Source: Verrucomicrobiales bacterium
Lineage (GTDB): Bacteria; Verrucomicrobiota; Verrucomicrobiia; Verrucomicrobiales; DEV007
NCBI GenBank assembly: GCA_028281705.1
Contig: JANQJH010000063.1
Location: 1 to 60,330, forward strand
Length of the DNA stretch: 60,330 nucleotides
Reading direction: 5' to 3'
Below are positions 34,603 to 43,694 of the stretch, in pieces. Under the pieces are notes generated by a model. That model ran no database searches, had not been told where the DNA came from, and was given only the letters and a program-made list of their open reading frames with translations. The position numbers and the translations under genes were made by a program. Position 1 is the stretch's first letter. Each line of letters opens with the position of its first letter.

Positions 34603-37600
34603 ATGCGCCTTGCACTTTCACGCTCGTTACCACCACCGTTTTTCCCGCTCATGGCCATCGCCGCCGTGCTGCTGTCCCCGGCGCAGGCGACACCGGTGAT
34701 CAACGAGATGATGTTTCATCCCGCCGGCAACCCGGCGGAAAATCCCCTCGAAGAATGGATCGAACTGTTCAATCCGGGCCCCGAAGAAGCCGACATCAGC
34801 GGTTGGTCCTTCACGCGGGGCATCTCCATCGAATTCCCCCCCGGCACGACGATTCCCTCGGAAGGCTTCCTCGTCGTCGCCGCCGATGAAAGCGTTTTTC
34901 GGGCCCAGTATCCGAATGTGGCGGTGGCGATCGTGGGTGGCTGGGAGGGACGCTTGAGCAACGCCAACGAGTCCCTCCGATGGCGCGATAAATCGGGTCA
35001 GACCGTCGAAACCATCGACTACGCCACCCAGGGCGAATGGGCCTCTCGCGTCAACGCCGTCGTTCATGGCTTTGAAGGCTGGGCCTGGCAAAATCTGGCG
35101 GATGGCGGCGGACATTCACTCGAGAGGATCTCACCCTTTGTCGACGCCAATACGGGCCAACTCTGGACGGCGAGTACGGAACGCGGCGGCAGCCCCGGTC
35201 AGCTCAATGGCTCCTATCAAAACGATGTCGCCCCCAGGATCCTCGATGTGAGGCAGACACCGGTCATTCCCAACTCCGACCAATCCATCCGGATCTCGGC
35301 CACCATCGTGGATGAACTGGAAACTCCACCAACCGTTCAACTCTTCTATCGAGTGGCCGATGCGCAGGACTGGGAATCTCACACCATCCCCCAACCGGAT
35401 GATGGCAACACGTTCTCCACCTCCCTTGGCCCGTTCAACGACGGGACGATTGTTGAGTACTACTTCCAGGCGACCGATACCGCCGATCTATCGAGGACGT
35501 GGCCCAAACCGGCGCGTTTCTTCAGCGAAGGCGAGGGGATATTCCAAGTCAGCAAGTGGGGGCCTGTAACCAACGCACTCTTTCAAGTCGACGACAGCTA
35601 CAGCTCCGAGCCTTGGGCGCCAGACCGTCCTCCACGCTACCGCATCATCATGACGCCTCAACAGCGCACTCGGCTACAGCAGGCCCAAGACCAGAGCAAC
35701 CGAGGCTTTCCCGTCGACGCACAGTTTCATGCGACCTTTGTCAGTGAAGATGGCACCGGGGTCAAAGTCAGACATCAATGTGCCGTGCGTGATCGAGGCT
35801 ATAGCAGCCGATCGGGAACGCCGGTGAACTACCACCTGGCCATCCCCAATGATCATCGTTGGAACGGCCGAAAATCGATGCAGCTGAACTCACGCTACCC
35901 CTTCAGCCAAGCCCTCGGAGCCACCATGTTTCAGCTCGCGGGTCTCCCGACGACGGAAGCCGTGTCCGTTGAAGTTCGGGTCAATGGTGTGGACACGGCG
36001 CATCCTTCCCAAGTCGGCCATGGACGCTATGTCAGAGCGGAACCGATGAACGGCGATTGGATTTCCCGGCTCTACCCGCACGACGATGAAGGCAATCTCT
36101 ATCGCATCGATGACCACATCCAATTCGGTAGCGGACAGTTCACCTACGAAGGGGGCAACGTCGACGTCTATCGCAGAACCTATCTCAAGAAAACAAACGA
36201 AGCCCTCGACGACTACAGCGACATCGCCGCTCTAACCAAAGCTCTCAACGAAGCTCCGGCAGAGAGCTACCGGGAAGAGATCGAAAAGGTGGCCAACGTG
36301 CGTCAATGGCTCGAGTATCTCGCCGTCAACACCCTGATCGAAAACCTCGAGGGCGGGCTCGGCACCGGCCGGGCGGATGACTTTGGCATCTACCGGGGCG
36401 TTTCCGACCCGCGTTTCGTGCTCTTGCCCCACGACTTCGACACCGTCATGGGTATCGGTGAACGCGGGTTCACCGGCGCTCAGAGCGATATCTTCGTCTA
36501 CCGGCGGATCCGGGGTTGGCAGCGGCTCTTCGCGGAGGAGACCATCGTCCGCGAGTACTACCAAGTCTACCTCGAAATGCTGGACGCCTGGTTCCATCCA
36601 GGCCGTGTCAATCCCGTCATCGATCAGGTACTGGCCAATTGGGTGCCTGACAATCTCATTGAACAGGCGAAGAGGTTCGTCGTCGAACGCCGCGAAAATA
36701 TTCTCAGCCAAATCCCCCAAACCTACGAGACGAACGTGACCACCGAGATCGGCGTTTCCCTCCAAGACGCTCCGATCACCCGCAATGGCTCCGTCATGGT
36801 CGACGGCAAATTCCATGTGGCGGAAACAGGATCCATCCTCGTCAATGGGGAGCAGGCGGAACTCAACTACTTGGGTAACGATCCGGGGACGTGGACCTTC
36901 GAATCGGCGCCGAATTTTCTCCTTCCGGGGGTGAATCAGGTCGCCGTGGACTACTATTCGGAGCCAGACGGCCGGGGCGAGATCGTCCATAGCGAAACCG
37001 TGCCGGTTTTCTATCAGAAGCCGGAAACCGAAGTGTCAGGCGTGCTCGACGCTCCCAACGGTGAACCCATTCTCTGGAGCCTCGAGAGCTCACCCTACCA
37101 TGTGACCGCCAACCTCACGGTGCCTGAGGGCGCCCAGCTTCGCATCGAACCCGGCGTCCAGGTGTTCGTCGACGCCGAAGTCTCGCTCACGGTTCTGGGC
37201 ACGTTGCAGATCCTGGGCCAGGAGCACGCCCGCGTTCGATTTTCCCACCACCCCCAAGCCGCGCTGAGGGACGATCCCGTCTTGCCCGGCGTCCAGATGA
37301 GCCCGCCAAAATGGGGCGGCATTCAGTTAGTCGATTCTCTCTCTCCGGAAAACATCATCCACTATGCGGATTTCATCAGTGCCCAACCCCGGAACAATCA
37401 AGGCAGTATCGGTGTCATCCGCTCGGAGTGTGTCATCGACCACTGCACCTTTGCCGGCACCCATCGGCGCATGGTCTACGGGCGCAACTGCTCCCTCACA
37501 TTACAGCACTGCATTTTCCCTGACATGTTTTCCGAAGACGAGGATCCCGTGCAGCTAGGGCTCGACAACGTCGCCGAACAGGTGAAGGTGGAATCTCCCG

Positions 37601-40338
37601 AAGTGCCCGACGATCCCCGCTTTTTCGACGGCTTTCCCGTGGGCGGCCATTTCCGAGTCTACCACAACCATTTCTACGGCAACAAGGGCCACAACGACGT
37701 CTTCGATGCCGACAGCGGCCGCTGGGGCCAGAGCCCCGTTCTTGATTGCCGCTACAATCACTTCCACGGCCCCGTGGGCGATGAGCACATCGATCTCGGA
37801 GGCGATGCCTACGTCGCTTCGAATGTCTTTGAGAGTGTGAGCAAGGATATCTTCACCTCGGATCGCGGTTATGCCAACGCAATTTCCACGGGAGACCGGG
37901 GCCAGGGCACCACGGTCGTGGTGGCGCGCAACGTTTTCCGCAATGTCGACCATGCCATCAACCTCAAGAGGCAGACGGGAACCATTTTCGAACATAACAC
38001 CTGCCTCGATTTTCACGGTGACTATCATTATCAGTCAGGCGCGATCACGCAGGACGTCCTCTGCTCCGCGGTCAACCTCTTCGTCCCGGAGGACATCGGT
38101 CCCACGCCGGGGGACGGGGCCTACATTGGTTTCAATATCTTCAACAATTCGGCGCTCTTCACACCGGCTTTCCCGCGTTTGATCAGTTGGGCCGACCGCG
38201 ACCAACCCACACAGCCGGCCAAGACCAGCCGCGTTCAGATCGATCACAATCTCATCGACCCGCAATTGACCGACGACTCCATCGGCGAGCGGCATCCCGG
38301 AGGCATTTTCGATGAGCGCTGGGGAAGCGGAAATCTTACCGGTGAACCGGGTGATCATCGGACGATCCACGACCTCCCCTTTGGCGCCGGTATTCCCGAA
38401 TGGGCCTACGTCGCGGGCGGCCCGGCCTCGGGCACGCCGCAAACCACGGCGACCTTCACCATCGGTGGCCCTGGCATTTTTGCCTACCGCTGGCGCCTGG
38501 ACGACGGTGCTTGGAGCGATCCGGTCGAAATCGCTCCCGGAATCTTTCCCCGAGACGCGCCCACCGTGCGCACGGCCGAGCTCACCCTCGAAGCGCTAAC
38601 GCCGGGCGCCCACCGTCTAGAAGTCATGGGCCAGGACTTCGCCGGCAACTGGCAACCGGAATCCCTCGTCACCGTCCGCCAGTGGGTGGTCGATGCCCAG
38701 TGGCAGGACGTCGTGATCAACGAACTCCGCGCTGTGGGCCAGGATGCCGTGGAACTGCACAACCGTGGCCCCCGTCTCGACCTCGAGGGCTGGAGACTCT
38801 CCGAAGAACCTCAGGGCGAGGACGATGACTATCAATTTCCTCAAAAAAGCATCATCGAAACAGATGACTTTCTCGTGGTCCACGATGTCCAGCTGAACCG
38901 CGATGGCGATACCCTTTATCTCTTGGATCCCGAGGGAACGGTGGTGGATGAAATTGCCTTTGGCCGGCAAGCTCCCGGTTATACGCTGGGCCGAATTGAC
39001 GATGGGTGGCAACTGACTCGGGAATCCCTGGGCGCACGCAACATCGCGCAGGAACTCGGCGATGCGCGGGACCTGAGAATTTCCGAAGTGCTCGCTGCCG
39101 GCGATCAGCGTTATCGCGACGACTGGATCGAGCTGCACCAGGCGGGCGCACTCCCCATCGCGCTCGACGGCGTCCGTCTGACAGACAACCCAAGCGGAAA
39201 TCCCGAGGCGCACGTCTTCCCTGCCCATACTTACCTGGAACCCAATGGTTATTGGAAGCTGATCGCCGATGGCTCCAAGGCCAAAGGTCACCTCAACTTC
39301 TCCATCGCCGCCGAGGGCGAGAGCCTCTCTCTTTTCGAGGCCGAGGGCGGACTCATCAATGTCGTCCTCATCACACCGCAAACGCACGATCGCTCGATCG
39401 CCTGGGACGAATCCGGCCTCGCCAGTTTCCCTCTCTTTCCCACGGATGGATTTGCCGCCGATTCCTCGGAGATCCTTCGCCTGACGGAACTCTCACAGAA
39501 TCTTCATATCACCGAGATCCACTACGACCCCATCGACGGAAGCGCCTATGAATTCATCGAGCTGACCAACACTGGTGCCCTGCCGCTCGATCTCGCGGGG
39601 GTCCGTTTCAATCGGGGCATCCGCTTCACCTTTGGAGAGTTCCTCCTCCAAGCCGGGGCTCAAGTGGTCCTGGTCTCGGACAGAGCCGCGTTCAGCCAAC
39701 GCTATCCCAGCCTCACCTCCTCCGAGATCGCCGGAGAATACGAGGGCAAGCTCGACAACAGCGGCGAATCGCTAACACTGACACTTCCCCAGCCTTCCGG
39801 CGCCGCCATTCAGGACTTTCGCTACACCCCCCTGGCGATGAATGGTCATTCCATCGAGCCCGCAGGCCCCAGCTCGACCGAATGGCAAGACAGTGGCTCC
39901 CTTCACGGCTCCCCCGCCGGTGCCGGCGCCGTCGTCATCGACCCGCCGGAAGAGGAAACCTTCGCCACCTGGGCCGCGGCACGCCAACAGGAGAGCCCAC
40001 TTGCAGATTCCGATAAGGACGGCCTTCCCGCCTTGCTCGAATACGCCCTGGACCTCGACCCAACCCGGACGGACAGTTATTCCCTCGAGATTTCCGGCTC
40101 TGCTGGCGAACGCGAGGTGCACTTCCTCCTCGCGGGAGAGCGGCCCGACGTCATCTACGCCCTCGAGAGTTCTGCCGACCTGCGCGATTGGCAAGAAATC
40201 GCCGCGCGGCCTCCGGGCGAACCGTGGCCCGCTCACGTCCGCCTCGACGATTTCCCCAATGGCACACGCAAGATCTCAGTTCCTCTGCCAAATGCGCCAA
40301 CGCTCCACGTCCGCCTGGCCGTGCACTTGGTCCAATAA
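34603..40338 (+). CDS. Giant surface protein with lamin-tail domains, CotH-like kinase domain and beta-helix
   Basis: A 1911-residue exported protein (signal peptide with PLMAIAAVLLSPAQA). Domain order: LTD 1 at about 30-150 (VINEMMFHPAG, EWIELFNPG, SGWSF); Ig-like segment about 220-320; CotH-like kinase at about 345-690 (PRYRIIMTPQQRTRLQQ, DRGYSSRSG, RKSMQLNSRYPFSQALG, LLPHDFDTVMG); right-handed beta-helix-like region about 810-1200 with many HNHF/RNVF rungs; LTD 2 at about 1365-1470, LTD 3 at about 1489-1590, LTD 4 at about 1630-1740; and a C-terminal linker with DKDGLPALLEYALDLDP, a recurrent tail of Verrucomicrobial exoproteins. CotH proteins phosphorylate spore-coat or surface proteins; the role here is unknown. 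Start is the single ATG after a non-coding gap. Confidence 0.9.
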   Translation: MRLALSRSLPPPFFPLMAIAAVLLSPAQATPVINEMMFHPAGNPAENPLEEWIELFNPGPEEADISGWSFTRGISIEFPPGTTIPSEGFLVVAADESVFRAQYPNVAVAIVGGWEGRLSNANESLRWRDKSGQTVETIDYATQGEWASRVNAVVHGFEGWAWQNLADGGGHSLERISPFVDANTGQLWTASTERGGSPGQLNGSYQNDVAPRILDVRQTPVIPNSDQSIRISATIVDELETPPTVQLFYRVADAQDWESHTIPQPDDGNTFSTSLGPFNDGTIVEYYFQATDTADLSRTWPKPARFFSEGEGIFQVSKWGPVTNALFQVDDSYSSEPWAPDRPPRYRIIMTPQQRTRLQQAQDQSNRGFPVDAQFHATFVSEDGTGVKVRHQCAVRDRGYSSRSGTPVNYHLAIPNDHRWNGRKSMQLNSRYPFSQALGATMFQLAGLPTTEAVSVEVRVNGVDTAHPSQVGHGRYVRAEPMNGDWISRLYPHDDEGNLYRIDDHIQFGSGQFTYEGGNVDVYRRTYLKKTNEALDDYSDIAALTKALNEAPAESYREEIEKVANVRQWLEYLAVNTLIENLEGGLGTGRADDFGIYRGVSDPRFVLLPHDFDTVMGIGERGFTGAQSDIFVYRRIRGWQRLFAEETIVREYYQVYLEMLDAWFHPGRVNPVIDQVLANWVPDNLIEQAKRFVVERRENILSQIPQTYETNVTTEIGVSLQDAPITRNGSVMVDGKFHVAETGSILVNGEQAELNYLGNDPGTWTFESAPNFLLPGVNQVAVDYYSEPDGRGEIVHSETVPVFYQKPETEVSGVLDAPNGEPILWSLESSPYHVTANLTVPEGAQLRIEPGVQVFVDAEVSLTVLGTLQILGQEHARVRFSHHPQAALRDDPVLPGVQMSPPKWGGIQLVDSLSPENIIHYADFISAQPRNNQGSIGVIRSECVIDHCTFAGTHRRMVYGRNCSLTLQHCIFPDMFSEDEDPVQLGLDNVAEQVKVESPEVPDDPRFFDGFPVGGHFRVYHNHFYGNKGHNDVFDADSGRWGQSPVLDCRYNHFHGPVGDEHIDLGGDAYVASNVFESVSKDIFTSDRGYANAISTGDRGQGTTVVVARNVFRNVDHAINLKRQTGTIFEHNTCLDFHGDYHYQSGAITQDVLCSAVNLFVPEDIGPTPGDGAYIGFNIFNNSALFTPAFPRLISWADRDQPTQPAKTSRVQIDHNLIDPQLTDDSIGERHPGGIFDERWGSGNLTGEPGDHRTIHDLPFGAGIPEWAYVAGGPASGTPQTTATFTIGGPGIFAYRWRLDDGAWSDPVEIAPGIFPRDAPTVRTAELTLEALTPGAHRLEVMGQDFAGNWQPESLVTVRQWVVDAQWQDVVINELRAVGQDAVELHNRGPRLDLEGWRLSEEPQGEDDDYQFPQKSIIETDDFLVVHDVQLNRDGDTLYLLDPEGTVVDEIAFGRQAPGYTLGRIDDGWQLTRESLGARNIAQELGDARDLRISEVLAAGDQRYRDDWIELHQAGALPIALDGVRLTDNPSGNPEAHVFPAHTYLEPNGYWKLIADGSKAKGHLNFSIAAEGESLSLFEAEGGLINVVLITPQTHDRSIAWDESGLASFPLFPTDGFAADSSEILRLTELSQNLHITEIHYDPIDGSAYEFIELTNTGALPLDLAGVRFNRGIRFTFGEFLLQAGAQVVLVSDRAAFSQRYPSLTSSEIAGEYEGKLDNSGESLTLTLPQPSGAAIQDFRYTPLAMNGHSIEPAGPSSTEWQDSGSLHGSPAGAGAVVIDPPEEETFATWAAARQQESPLADSDKDGLPALLEYALDLDPTRTDSYSLEISGSAGEREVHFLLAGERPDVIYALESSADLRDWQEIAARPPGEPWPAHVRLDDFPNGTRKISVPLPNAPTLHVRLAVHLVQ

Positions 40339-40445
40339 AGGAAGGCACCCGTGATGCGGACACACCTGTCCACCCCGTTGGGTAGCATTCAATCACCTCT
40401 GCCGTGCCAATTCTCATTGCAGTCTATTCCACTGCGTTTGCTTGG

Positions 40446-40512
40446 AAAGTGGGAGGGACTTCAGTCCCTATCTCACTAAGCGAAGCTCAGGGACTGAAGT
40501 CCCTGCCACTTT
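40446..40512. repeat. Complete REP/BIME-like nested palindrome
   Basis: Left arm AAAGTGGGAGGGACTTCAG continuing to TCCCT, a short spacer, then the right arm from AGGGACTGAAGTCCCT to GCCACTTT. Each half contains its own 16-bp palindrome (AGGGACTTCAGTCCCT), and the outer ends are complementary too, so the whole can fold as a long hairpin or two small ones. The same architecture recurs at 50792-50858 and 55310-55373. Confidence 0.85.
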
Positions 40513-40549
40513 CTCTATGCAACGCAACGCTCAAAATGTATCTGTCTGG

Positions 40550-40574
40550 AAAGTGGGAGGGACTTCAGTCCCTC
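40550..40574. repeat. Half REP-like element
   Basis: A single left-arm copy, AAAGTGGGAGGGACTTCAG to TCCCT, 38 bp downstream of the complete element in the same gap. It has no right-arm partner nearby, as expected of a broken or solitary REP unit. Confidence 0.8.
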
Positions 40575-40711
40575 GGCTCTATGAAAGTTCGTTAGCACTT
40601 CGATCCTGAAAATAAACTCCGAATAACAAGGACGCGCAATGGGCGGACAGGAGTATCCGCACCACTTGGCTCCAACGATTGAGGGGCACTTCAGTTCAGT
40701 CTTGCAGGCAA

Positions 40712-41653
40712 TCACTCCAGCACATCTTCGCCGGCTTCGAGCCATTCCCTGGCTTTGTCCCAACGGATCGGCGCACTTCGGCCGAACTTGGCGACCCAGC
40801 GTTGCCACAGACGAGCCGCCGCCTTCCTTTCGGCGGGCACGCCGTCGGAATAGAAACCGAGATCCTGGCCGGTGATCGCGGCCAAGACTTCGTGACTCTG
40901 GCGGCGGATGATGAAACTCTCGCTCTCCAAGAGCGCCGCCAAGGTTTTGAGGCAACCTCGCACTTCTCTCGAGGCTAACAAGATGGCCGCGTGAAGCCGG
41001 ATCGACTCACTCTCGTCATCCAAGAGCGGTTGGAGCAGGCCCACCAGATCTTCGCCCTTGGCCAGGCGCTGGATCCCCAGGACCGCCAGTTCCCGGACCA
41101 GCGGCGTGGTACTCGCAAGGGCATTCCGCAGGCGCGCGAGGTCACCCTCCGTCAACGTGGCCAGCATGGCCGCTCGGCTCAGACGCCGGGTATCGCTGTT
41201 GCTCACCTTGCGCCCCTCCCAGGCATCGAGCAGTTCTCCCGTCAGTCCTTTCACCTTTTCCATGCTGACTCGCCGCATGAGCAAACGCAGTTTTTCCTCC
41301 GCATCCGACTCTTCCAGGCCCTCAAGGATGATCCGCAGGGCTGTCTTCATCTCCGGGGACGAGGTCTCTCTCAAGGCCTCGACCAAGAGATCGTGCACCC
41401 CGCCGGCGCGAAGGAGAAAGGCCATGGCACGGCGGCGCTCTTCATAATCGGATGATTCCAGAGCCACTAACTGCCGTTTGGCCTCCTCCAGGACATTGCC
41501 CGGAGAAGCAAAAGCGGCCAATTTCTGCCGCAGCATCTCGTCCCCCGCATGGCTGCCTCCACCCTCACCGAATCCCGAAGTCGATAGCGCCAACAAGAGG
41601 AGAGCCGCCGCCGCAACCATCCACGAGACAACATGCCGGCCGGCATTCATCAT
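40712..41653 (-). CDS. Secreted HEAT-repeat-like protein
   Basis: A 313-residue exported protein (signal peptide after MMNAGRHVVSWMVAAAALLLLAL). Residues about 30-300 are helical repeats of HEAT type (LLQPLLDDESESIRLHAAILLASREVRG, LAALLESESFIIRRQSHEVLAAITGQDLGFY), ending in an AERKAAARLWQRWVAKFG motif that recurs in verrucomicrobial HEAT proteins. The ATG at 41653 lies 10 bp downstream of the propeller-toroid gene stop, so it is the third gene of the DUF1080 operon. Its role is probably protein binding or scaffolding. Confidence 0.78.
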   Translation of the reverse strand: MMNAGRHVVSWMVAAAALLLLALSTSGFGEGGGSHAGDEMLRQKLAAFASPGNVLEEAKRQLVALESSDYEERRRAMAFLLRAGGVHDLLVEALRETSSPEMKTALRIILEGLEESDAEEKLRLLMRRVSMEKVKGLTGELLDAWEGRKVSNSDTRRLSRAAMLATLTEGDLARLRNALASTTPLVRELAVLGIQRLAKGEDLVGLLQPLLDDESESIRLHAAILLASREVRGCLKTLAALLESESFIIRRQSHEVLAAITGQDLGFYSDGVPAERKAAARLWQRWVAKFGRSAPIRWDKAREWLEAGEDVLE

Positions 41654-41663
41654 CGTCCGCTGT

Positions 41664-43694
41664 TTACTCGAGGAACTCATGGTAGAGGCCCATGTAGTAG
41701 GGCAGGAGAAACACCGTCCCACAGGCCAAGGTCCGCCCATCACCGCCATAGTCAATCTGCCAGGGGTCCGTGTTCCAGTGATTGAAATGCCGCTCCTCCA
41801 CCGGCAGGACCTTGCCGTCCACACGGTAACCGCGCCAGGGTTCGTCGGGGCCGTCCAAGCCGCGCGACTGGGTCTCCTGCAGCCGCACCAAATCCAATCG
41901 GTGCCGATTGTCATGGGGCCAATTCACCCGATCCAAGGGAAAGCCGCGCAGGGTGGCGAGCGCATCTTCCAACCAGTCGCCCGCCGGACGGAGATCCTCC
42001 GTTCCCCAAGGCGTCTCGAAGGAGTGCCCACGGGCGACGGCGGCGGCATAAGCGTAGTGAAAGAACGGATTCCTCTCTGCCTTTTCCAACAACCAGTAGC
42101 CGTGAAAGGCCTTGGTATAACGAGCCCGCAAGGCGGGATCCTCCGTGTAACGAATCAAATGGTAAAAGCCCATGAAGGCCATCTCGTCGTCTGATTGATT
42201 CCCCGAACCAAACCCCAAGTGAATCTTGGGCACGGTGGCGTTGGTATCGTAGTGATGCTTCTCCCGAAGCTCGCGCGCCGCCTCACCATAGCGCGGCTCA
42301 CCCGTGACGTGCCGGGCCACCGCGAGATAGGCCAGCATGCTCAACGAATTGAGCCCCCGCTCCACCTGCCAATTGGGATCGCGATTGAGCGACTCCGGAT
42401 CAAAATGCCCCCAGCGTGTCGGCTTCCCATCGTGATCCGTCAGGGTGAAACCATGATCGATCAAGTGATCCGTTAGGGAAGCCACCACCTCGCGAACCGC
42501 CTCACGCTCGCTCGCGGTCTCGGCCACGAGATCATGATAGAGCCCGTAGAAAAAATAATGCCCATCGAGCTCATCCGAACTCGTGTCGCTCTTCCAAAAC
42601 CACTCGCCGTCCCCGCTCCTGGGCCATCGCGGCTCGTACACCTTCCACAGGCGATCCCGCTCCGCGCGAAAGCGCTCGTCGTGCGCTCGCCGGCCTTCAT
42701 TGGGATCCGGCAAGCCGGTCGACCGGATGGTGCGCGCGACGTAACCTACGGGAGGCCGCACTTCACCCGTTTGCGTGACCGTTTGGAGAAAACGCAAGGC
42801 ATCAAAGGCTTTGGCGGCGCGCTCTTTGTAAAGCGGCCTTCTCAAAGCAGCGTAGGCAAAGCACTGGCTAGCGCCGTACATCGCGGTCCAGAGACCGTCG
42901 TTGTCGTTGTCGTGACGCGTGATCACAGAGCGGTCTCCCGGATCCTTCAGCCGCACCGGCGAGGTGTAACCGTAAGGTGTGCGCTTGATCGCGGTCTCGA
43001 TCTCCTGCTCGTAATGCGCCGCCTTTTCCTCGAGGGTCATGGATCGCCGCTCGATGCGGCCCACTCCCTTGGCGGTGGCGGCCCACACGTTGCCGTCTTC
43101 ATCGACCGCCACACTCCTCACATGATCATCCGGCAGCCAGCGCGGCCCCTGCCGATAGGCAAAACGCCCCTTCTCAAATCGGATGAGCCCCTTGTCCGTG
43201 CCCCACCAAACCTCGCCCTCCGGTCCGGCGGCGGCACAGGTGAATCCATTGTGGGGCAAGCCCTCACTCCCGCCGTAAAACTTCCATCCCTGGGCCGTCT
43301 CCACCGCGGGACCCGCCGGCGAGGCCAGCCACGGCTGCCCTTGGACATCGCGGGTGAAGGCCAGGATGCTCTTCCGGTCCCACACGCGGCCTAACGAATC
43401 TCGTGCCACCGTCGCCGTATCCGGTTCCTCTCCGGTGATCCAAGCCCTCTCCCGATCCACCGCCCGCCAGCCGTCTTGCGTAAAAACGACGGCTTCGTGC
43501 CCCGCCCAGGCGATGACCTCTCCCTCGATCACGGCCACGCCTTGGACATCGTCCGCCGGAAGCCCATCGGCCGTGGAATAGCGGTGAGCGATCTCCTGAC
43601 GAAACGACTCCGCCCTCGCCCCGGCCAAGCCGTGCCCGAAAAAAACGGAAACCACGGCAGCCGCCCACCCAGCCGTTCTTGCAAACGCCTTCAC
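41664..43694 (-). CDS. Secreted protein with a two-component-regulator-type propeller and an alpha-toroid
   Basis: A 676-residue protein. GTG at 43694 opens a signal peptide (VKAFARTAGWAAAVVSVFFGHGLAGARA) and overlaps the DUF1080 stop (GTGA). Residues about 35-215 resemble Reg_prop/YvrE-like propeller blades (YSTADGLPADDVQGVAV, GEVWWGTDKGLIRFEKG, GNVWAATAKGVGRIERR). Residues about 220-660 form a toroid-like alpha domain with motifs (NDGLWTAMYGASQCFAYAALR, DEMAFMGFYHLIRYTED, NPFFHYAYAAAVARGH) typical of glycoside-lyase/DUF-type alpha/alpha barrels. Catalytic residues were not assigned. It belongs to a three-gene operon with the DUF1080 and HEAT genes. Confidence 0.8.
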   Translation of the reverse strand: MKAFARTAGWAAAVVSVFFGHGLAGARAESFRQEIAHRYSTADGLPADDVQGVAVIEGEVIAWAGHEAVVFTQDGWRAVDRERAWITGEEPDTATVARDSLGRVWDRKSILAFTRDVQGQPWLASPAGPAVETAQGWKFYGGSEGLPHNGFTCAAAGPEGEVWWGTDKGLIRFEKGRFAYRQGPRWLPDDHVRSVAVDEDGNVWAATAKGVGRIERRSMTLEEKAAHYEQEIETAIKRTPYGYTSPVRLKDPGDRSVITRHDNDNDGLWTAMYGASQCFAYAALRRPLYKERAAKAFDALRFLQTVTQTGEVRPPVGYVARTIRSTGLPDPNEGRRAHDERFRAERDRLWKVYEPRWPRSGDGEWFWKSDTSSDELDGHYFFYGLYHDLVAETASEREAVREVVASLTDHLIDHGFTLTDHDGKPTRWGHFDPESLNRDPNWQVERGLNSLSMLAYLAVARHVTGEPRYGEAARELREKHHYDTNATVPKIHLGFGSGNQSDDEMAFMGFYHLIRYTEDPALRARYTKAFHGYWLLEKAERNPFFHYAYAAAVARGHSFETPWGTEDLRPAGDWLEDALATLRGFPLDRVNWPHDNRHRLDLVRLQETQSRGLDGPDEPWRGYRVDGKVLPVEERHFNHWNTDPWQIDYGGDGRTLACGTVFLLPYYMGLYHEFLE

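Larger units (their letters stand above)
40339..40711. other. Intergenic region with palindromic repeats
   Basis: This 373-bp gap between the giant surface-protein gene and the HEAT-repeat gene holds no credible coding region. It contains one complete 67-bp palindromic element (40446-40512) and one half element (40550-40574), each listed separately. Nothing else was recognised. Confidence 0.7.
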
